Shown in pieces: positions 57,418 to 59,790 of a DNA stretch of 59,790 nt (the first letter of the stretch is position 1; each line of letters opens with the position of its first letter). The notes below the pieces were generated by a model, which saw only the letters and a program-made list of their open reading frames with translations, did not search any database and was not told the DNA's origin. The stretch comes from Thermoleophilia bacterium (GTDB lineage: Bacteria > Actinomycetota > Thermoleophilia > Gaiellales > JAICJC01), in contig JAICKX010000005.1 in the NCBI GenBank assembly GCA_025927685.1, forward strand, positions 1 to 59,790, given 5' to 3'. A program made the position numbers and the translations under genes.

Positions 57418-58596
57418 ATGCTGACGCCGGCCGAGGCGCTCGCGCAGATCCTGGAGCGCTCCCCCCGGCTCGAGGTCGAGGCGGCGGACGTGACACCGGC
57501 GCTCGCGGGGCGGGTGCTCGGGGCCGACGTCCGCGCCGCGGTCAGCCTGCCGCCGTTCGCGACCTCGGCGATGGACGGCTACGCGGTGCGGGCGGGCGAG
57601 CTCGGCGACGGGCCCGTGCCGATCGCCTTCCGCATCGCCGCCGGCGACCCGCCGCGGCCGCTCCCGGCCGGTGCGGTTGCGGGGATCGCGACGGGCGCGC
57701 CGATGCCGCCCGGCGCCGACGCCGTCGTCCCCATCGAGGACGCCGAGGAGGTCGAGGGGGCGCTGCGCGCCGAGCGGCCCGATCCGGGCGCCCACATCCG
57801 GCCGGAGGGCGGCGACGTCGAGGCCGGCCGGTTGGTGGCCGAGGCGGGCCGCGTGCTCACGCCGGCGCTCCTGGCGGCGATCGCGGCCGTCGGTGCGGCC
57901 CGCGTGCGGGTCGCCCGCCGGCCGCGGCTGGCGGCCATCGCCACGGGGAGCGAGCTGGTCCGGGCCGGCCAGCCCCTGGAGCCGGGCCAGATCTACGAGT
58001 CGAACCTGACCGCGATCGTCGCGCAGGCCGACCGCGCGGGCGCCGAGGTGGTCGGGGCCGAGATCGTCGCTGACGACCGGGCCGCGACCGAGGCCGCCTT
58101 CGCGGCTGCGCTCGCGGCGGATGTGGTCGTGTCGTCCGGCGGCGTCTCGGTCGGCCCGCACGACCACGTGAAGGGCGCGCTCGACGCGCTCGGCGTCGCC
58201 GAGGTGTTCTGGCGGGTCGCGCACAAGCCGGGAAAGCCGCTCTGGTTCGGCGTGGCGCCGCAGGGCGCGCTCGTCTTCGGCGTCCCGGGCAACCCGGTCT
58301 CGAGCCTGGTCTGCTTCGAGCTCTTCGTGCGGCCGGCGCTCCGGGCGATGCAGGGCGCCTCGCAGGAGCCGCGCCCGGTCGCGCGCCTGGCCTCGCCGGT
58401 GGTGCGCCTCGAGAGCCGCGACCACGCCGTTCGCTGCCGCCTCCGGCCGGGCCCGGCCGGCCTGGAGCTCGAGCCCGGCGGGCCGCAGGACTCCCACCTC
58501 ATCGTGCATGCGGCCGGCGCGGACGCCGTCGCGCTGATCGGCGCCGGCACGGGCGACGTCGCCGCCGGCACGGTCGTCGAGTACGTCCCGCTCTAG
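57418..58596 (+). CDS. moeA: Molybdopterin molybdenumtransferase
   Basis: Inserts molybdate into molybdopterin. 392 aa. LPPFATSAMDGYAVRAG, GIATGAPMPPGADAVVPIEDAE, RPEGGDVEAG, AAIATGSELVRAGQPLEPGQIYESNLTAIVAQADRAG and DVVVSSGGVSVGPHDHVKGALDALG are the canonical motifs, as is FGVPGNPVSSLVCFELFVRPAL. A C-terminal domain of about 70 residues completes it. The ATG at 57418 lies 13 nt after the penicillin-binding protein gene. Its stop overlaps that of the opposing peptidase gene. Confidence 0.95.
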   Translation: MLTPAEALAQILERSPRLEVEAADVTPALAGRVLGADVRAAVSLPPFATSAMDGYAVRAGELGDGPVPIAFRIAAGDPPRPLPAGAVAGIATGAPMPPGADAVVPIEDAEEVEGALRAERPDPGAHIRPEGGDVEAGRLVAEAGRVLTPALLAAIAAVGAARVRVARRPRLAAIATGSELVRAGQPLEPGQIYESNLTAIVAQADRAGAEVVGAEIVADDRAATEAAFAAALAADVVVSSGGVSVGPHDHVKGALDALGVAEVFWRVAHKPGKPLWFGVAPQGALVFGVPGNPVSSLVCFELFVRPALRAMQGASQEPRPVARLASPVVRLESRDHAVRCRLRPGPAGLELEPGGPQDSHLIVHAAGADAVALIGAGTGDVAAGTVVEYVPL

Positions 58597-59774
58597 CCGA
58601 GCACGCTGAGCGCGGTCAGCGCGTAGACCTCGGCGCAGCGCTCGAGCTCGTCCAGGTCGACGTGCTCGTCCGGGCCGTGCGCGACCTCGAGCGTGCCCGG
58701 CCCGTAGCAGTACGCCGGGATCCCGAGACCGGCGTAGAAGCGGATCTCGAGCAGCCCGGGGCAGAGCTCGAAGCGGAGCTCCCGTCCCTCCACGTCGGCG
58801 ACCGCGGCGGCGAGCGCCCGGCCGAGGTCCGTGTCTGCTGTCACGCCTGCGGCCGGCTCCTCCTGGAGCACCTCGACGTCGATCTCGTGCCCCTCGCCGC
58901 GGAGGCGCTCGAGCACGCCGAGCAGCCGGTCGCGCTCCCCGGCCAGGTCCTCCTCCGGGTTGATGCGCCGGTCGACGGTGAACGAGCAGGCGGCCGGCAC
59001 GACGTTGAAGCTCGCGCCGGACTCGGCCTGGCCGCCGAGCAGGAGGATCGAGCTCCGGGCGGCCTCCGGCTCGATGGCGTAGGTGGTGCGGCGAAGGCCG
59101 ACCTCGGCGGCCAGCTCGCGCAGGGCGCCCGCCACGTCCAGCATACGGGTGAACGCGTTCACGCCGGTGTGACTCAGGCCCACGTGGGCGCTCCGGCCGC
59201 GGACGGTCACGCGCAGCGAGATCGCCCCGCGGCAGGCGTTCCACGCGACGGAGCCGGTCGGCTCCGGGCTCAGCATGCCGATGCCGGCCTCGCCGAGGAG
59301 CCCTGCCCCGCTCAGCGCCGCCGACCCGCCGGCGCCGCCGGTCTCCTCGTCGGGCACGAAGACGAGCCCGAGCCGGCCGCGAAGGTCGGTGCCGGAGTCG
59401 CGGATGGCGCGGGTGGCGAGGATCATCGCCGCCAGGCCGCTCTTCATGTCGGCGCTCCCGCGGCCGTACAGCCTGCCGTCGCGCACGCCGGCCGCGAACT
59501 GGCCCGCCTCCTGCGCCGGGACGACGTCGTAGTGGCCGTGGAACCAGAGCGTGGCGCCGCTCCCGACGCCGCTCCGCACGACTGCGCGCGGCGTGCCGTC
59601 CGGCGCCGCGAGGTCGACGATCTCGGCCGGAAGGCCCGCGTCCTCGAGCAGCTCCCGGAGCGCCGCCGCGCACTCCGGATACGACCGGCCGGGCGGGTTC
59701 TCGGTCGGGATCTCGACCAGGCGCCGGATCGCCGCCACGAGCTCGTCCCGGCCCGCCGCGATCCTGGCCCGCAC
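58593..59774 (-). CDS. M20-family peptidase/deacylase (ArgE/DapE-like), possibly 5' incomplete
   Basis: A 393-aa two-metal aminoacylase-type hydrolase. TLWFHGHYDVVPAQE (metal His/Asp), LYGRGSADMKSGLAAMIL (bridging Asp), LVFVPDEETGGAG (catalytic Glu and metal Glu), the dimerisation domain with RGRSAHVGLSHTGVNAF, and HGPDEHVDLDEL near the end are all typical. Substrate could be N-acyl amino acids or peptides; ArgE or DapE activity cannot be told apart. The GTG at 59774 gives a normal N-terminus (RIAAGRDELVAAIRRLVEIPTENPPG), but the frame is open to the window edge, so a longer start is possible. Confidence 0.85.
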   Translation of the reverse strand: MRARIAAGRDELVAAIRRLVEIPTENPPGRSYPECAAALRELLEDAGLPAEIVDLAAPDGTPRAVVRSGVGSGATLWFHGHYDVVPAQEAGQFAAGVRDGRLYGRGSADMKSGLAAMILATRAIRDSGTDLRGRLGLVFVPDEETGGAGGSAALSGAGLLGEAGIGMLSPEPTGSVAWNACRGAISLRVTVRGRSAHVGLSHTGVNAFTRMLDVAGALRELAAEVGLRRTTYAIEPEAARSSILLLGGQAESGASFNVVPAACSFTVDRRINPEEDLAGERDRLLGVLERLRGEGHEIDVEVLQEEPAAGVTADTDLGRALAAAVADVEGRELRFELCPGLLEIRFYAGLGIPAYCYGPGTLEVAHGPDEHVDLDELERCAEVYALTALSVLG

Positions 59775-59790
59775 CTCGCCGGCTGTGGCC

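Noticed and set aside
1-59790. Transposases, phage genes, CRISPR arrays, integrases
   Set aside because: None was found by reading the frames and looking for repeated spacers, despite the short palindromes and the gene-copy remnant.

Overview
The window is a high-GC (roughly 70% or more G+C by eye) bacterial chromosome segment, densely packed, with many start codons overlapping the previous stop as ATGA or GTGA. Gene content (RskA-type anti-sigma factor, aspartokinase/asd pair, recR-ybaB-dnaX block, a YerC/TrpR-like regulator heading a his operon) and the codon use point to an actinobacterium, possibly a deep-branching one such as Thermoleophilia. That placement is inference. No insertion sequence, CRISPR array, phage or replication origin was seen.

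Layout. 1-2262 (minus): a YhaN/SbcC-like coiled-coil ATPase running off the left edge, and its SbcD/YhaO nuclease partner. 2383-6248 (plus): secreted thermonuclease, small membrane protein, metallophosphoesterase, Asp23 protein, GNAT-like protein, then an ECF sigma factor and its RskA-type anti-sigma factor. 6320-13795 (minus): Cys/His-rich membrane protein, asd, aspartokinase, a group II PLP decarboxylase, recR, ybaB, dnaX, a long Bacillus-type SRP RNA and a cyclic-nucleotide-binding protein. 13900-15060 (plus): tRNA-Ser(GGA), an ornithine-cyclodeaminase-family gene and tRNA-Val(CAC).

15253-34258 is the most distinctive part: a polysaccharide locus. It has a BY-kinase/chain-length regulator, WecB-type, GT4 and GT2 glycosyltransferases, an O-antigen-ligase/polymerase-like membrane protein, a flippase, a sugar-nucleotide epimerase, a histidine phosphatase, a secreted GH26-like hydrolase, a secreted metallophosphoesterase (plus a decayed copy of it) and seven proteins with sulfotransferase-type P-loops. 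The seven genes from 34176 down to 26385 form one tightly coupled operon behind a clear TTGACA-N17-TATCCC promoter. The simplest reading is a sulfated surface polysaccharide or glycolipid made by a Wzx/Wzy-type pathway.

34297-45938 holds amino-acid biosynthesis. The minus-strand his operon runs regulator-hisG-hisC::hisB-hisH-hisF-hisIE; the plus strand runs hisA-argR-argF-argG-argH-proB-proA. The divergent hisA/regulator gap carries a perfect 16-bp palindrome, and the argR promoter carries a palindromic ARG-box candidate. hisC and hisB are fused in one reading frame, and a 31-bp palindrome encodes part of the fusion's N-terminus.

46126-59774: a MacB/LolD-type ABC transporter with chorismate mutase, an uncharacterised protein, a CPBP protease, a trans-sulfuration enzyme, a HAD hydrolase, a metal-chelate-binding lipoprotein, an MscS channel, a class A penicillin-binding protein, moeA and an M20 peptidase whose 5' end may lie outside the window. 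Several genes have a TANNNT hexamer 6-7 nt before the start codon, which suggests that leaderless transcripts are common here.
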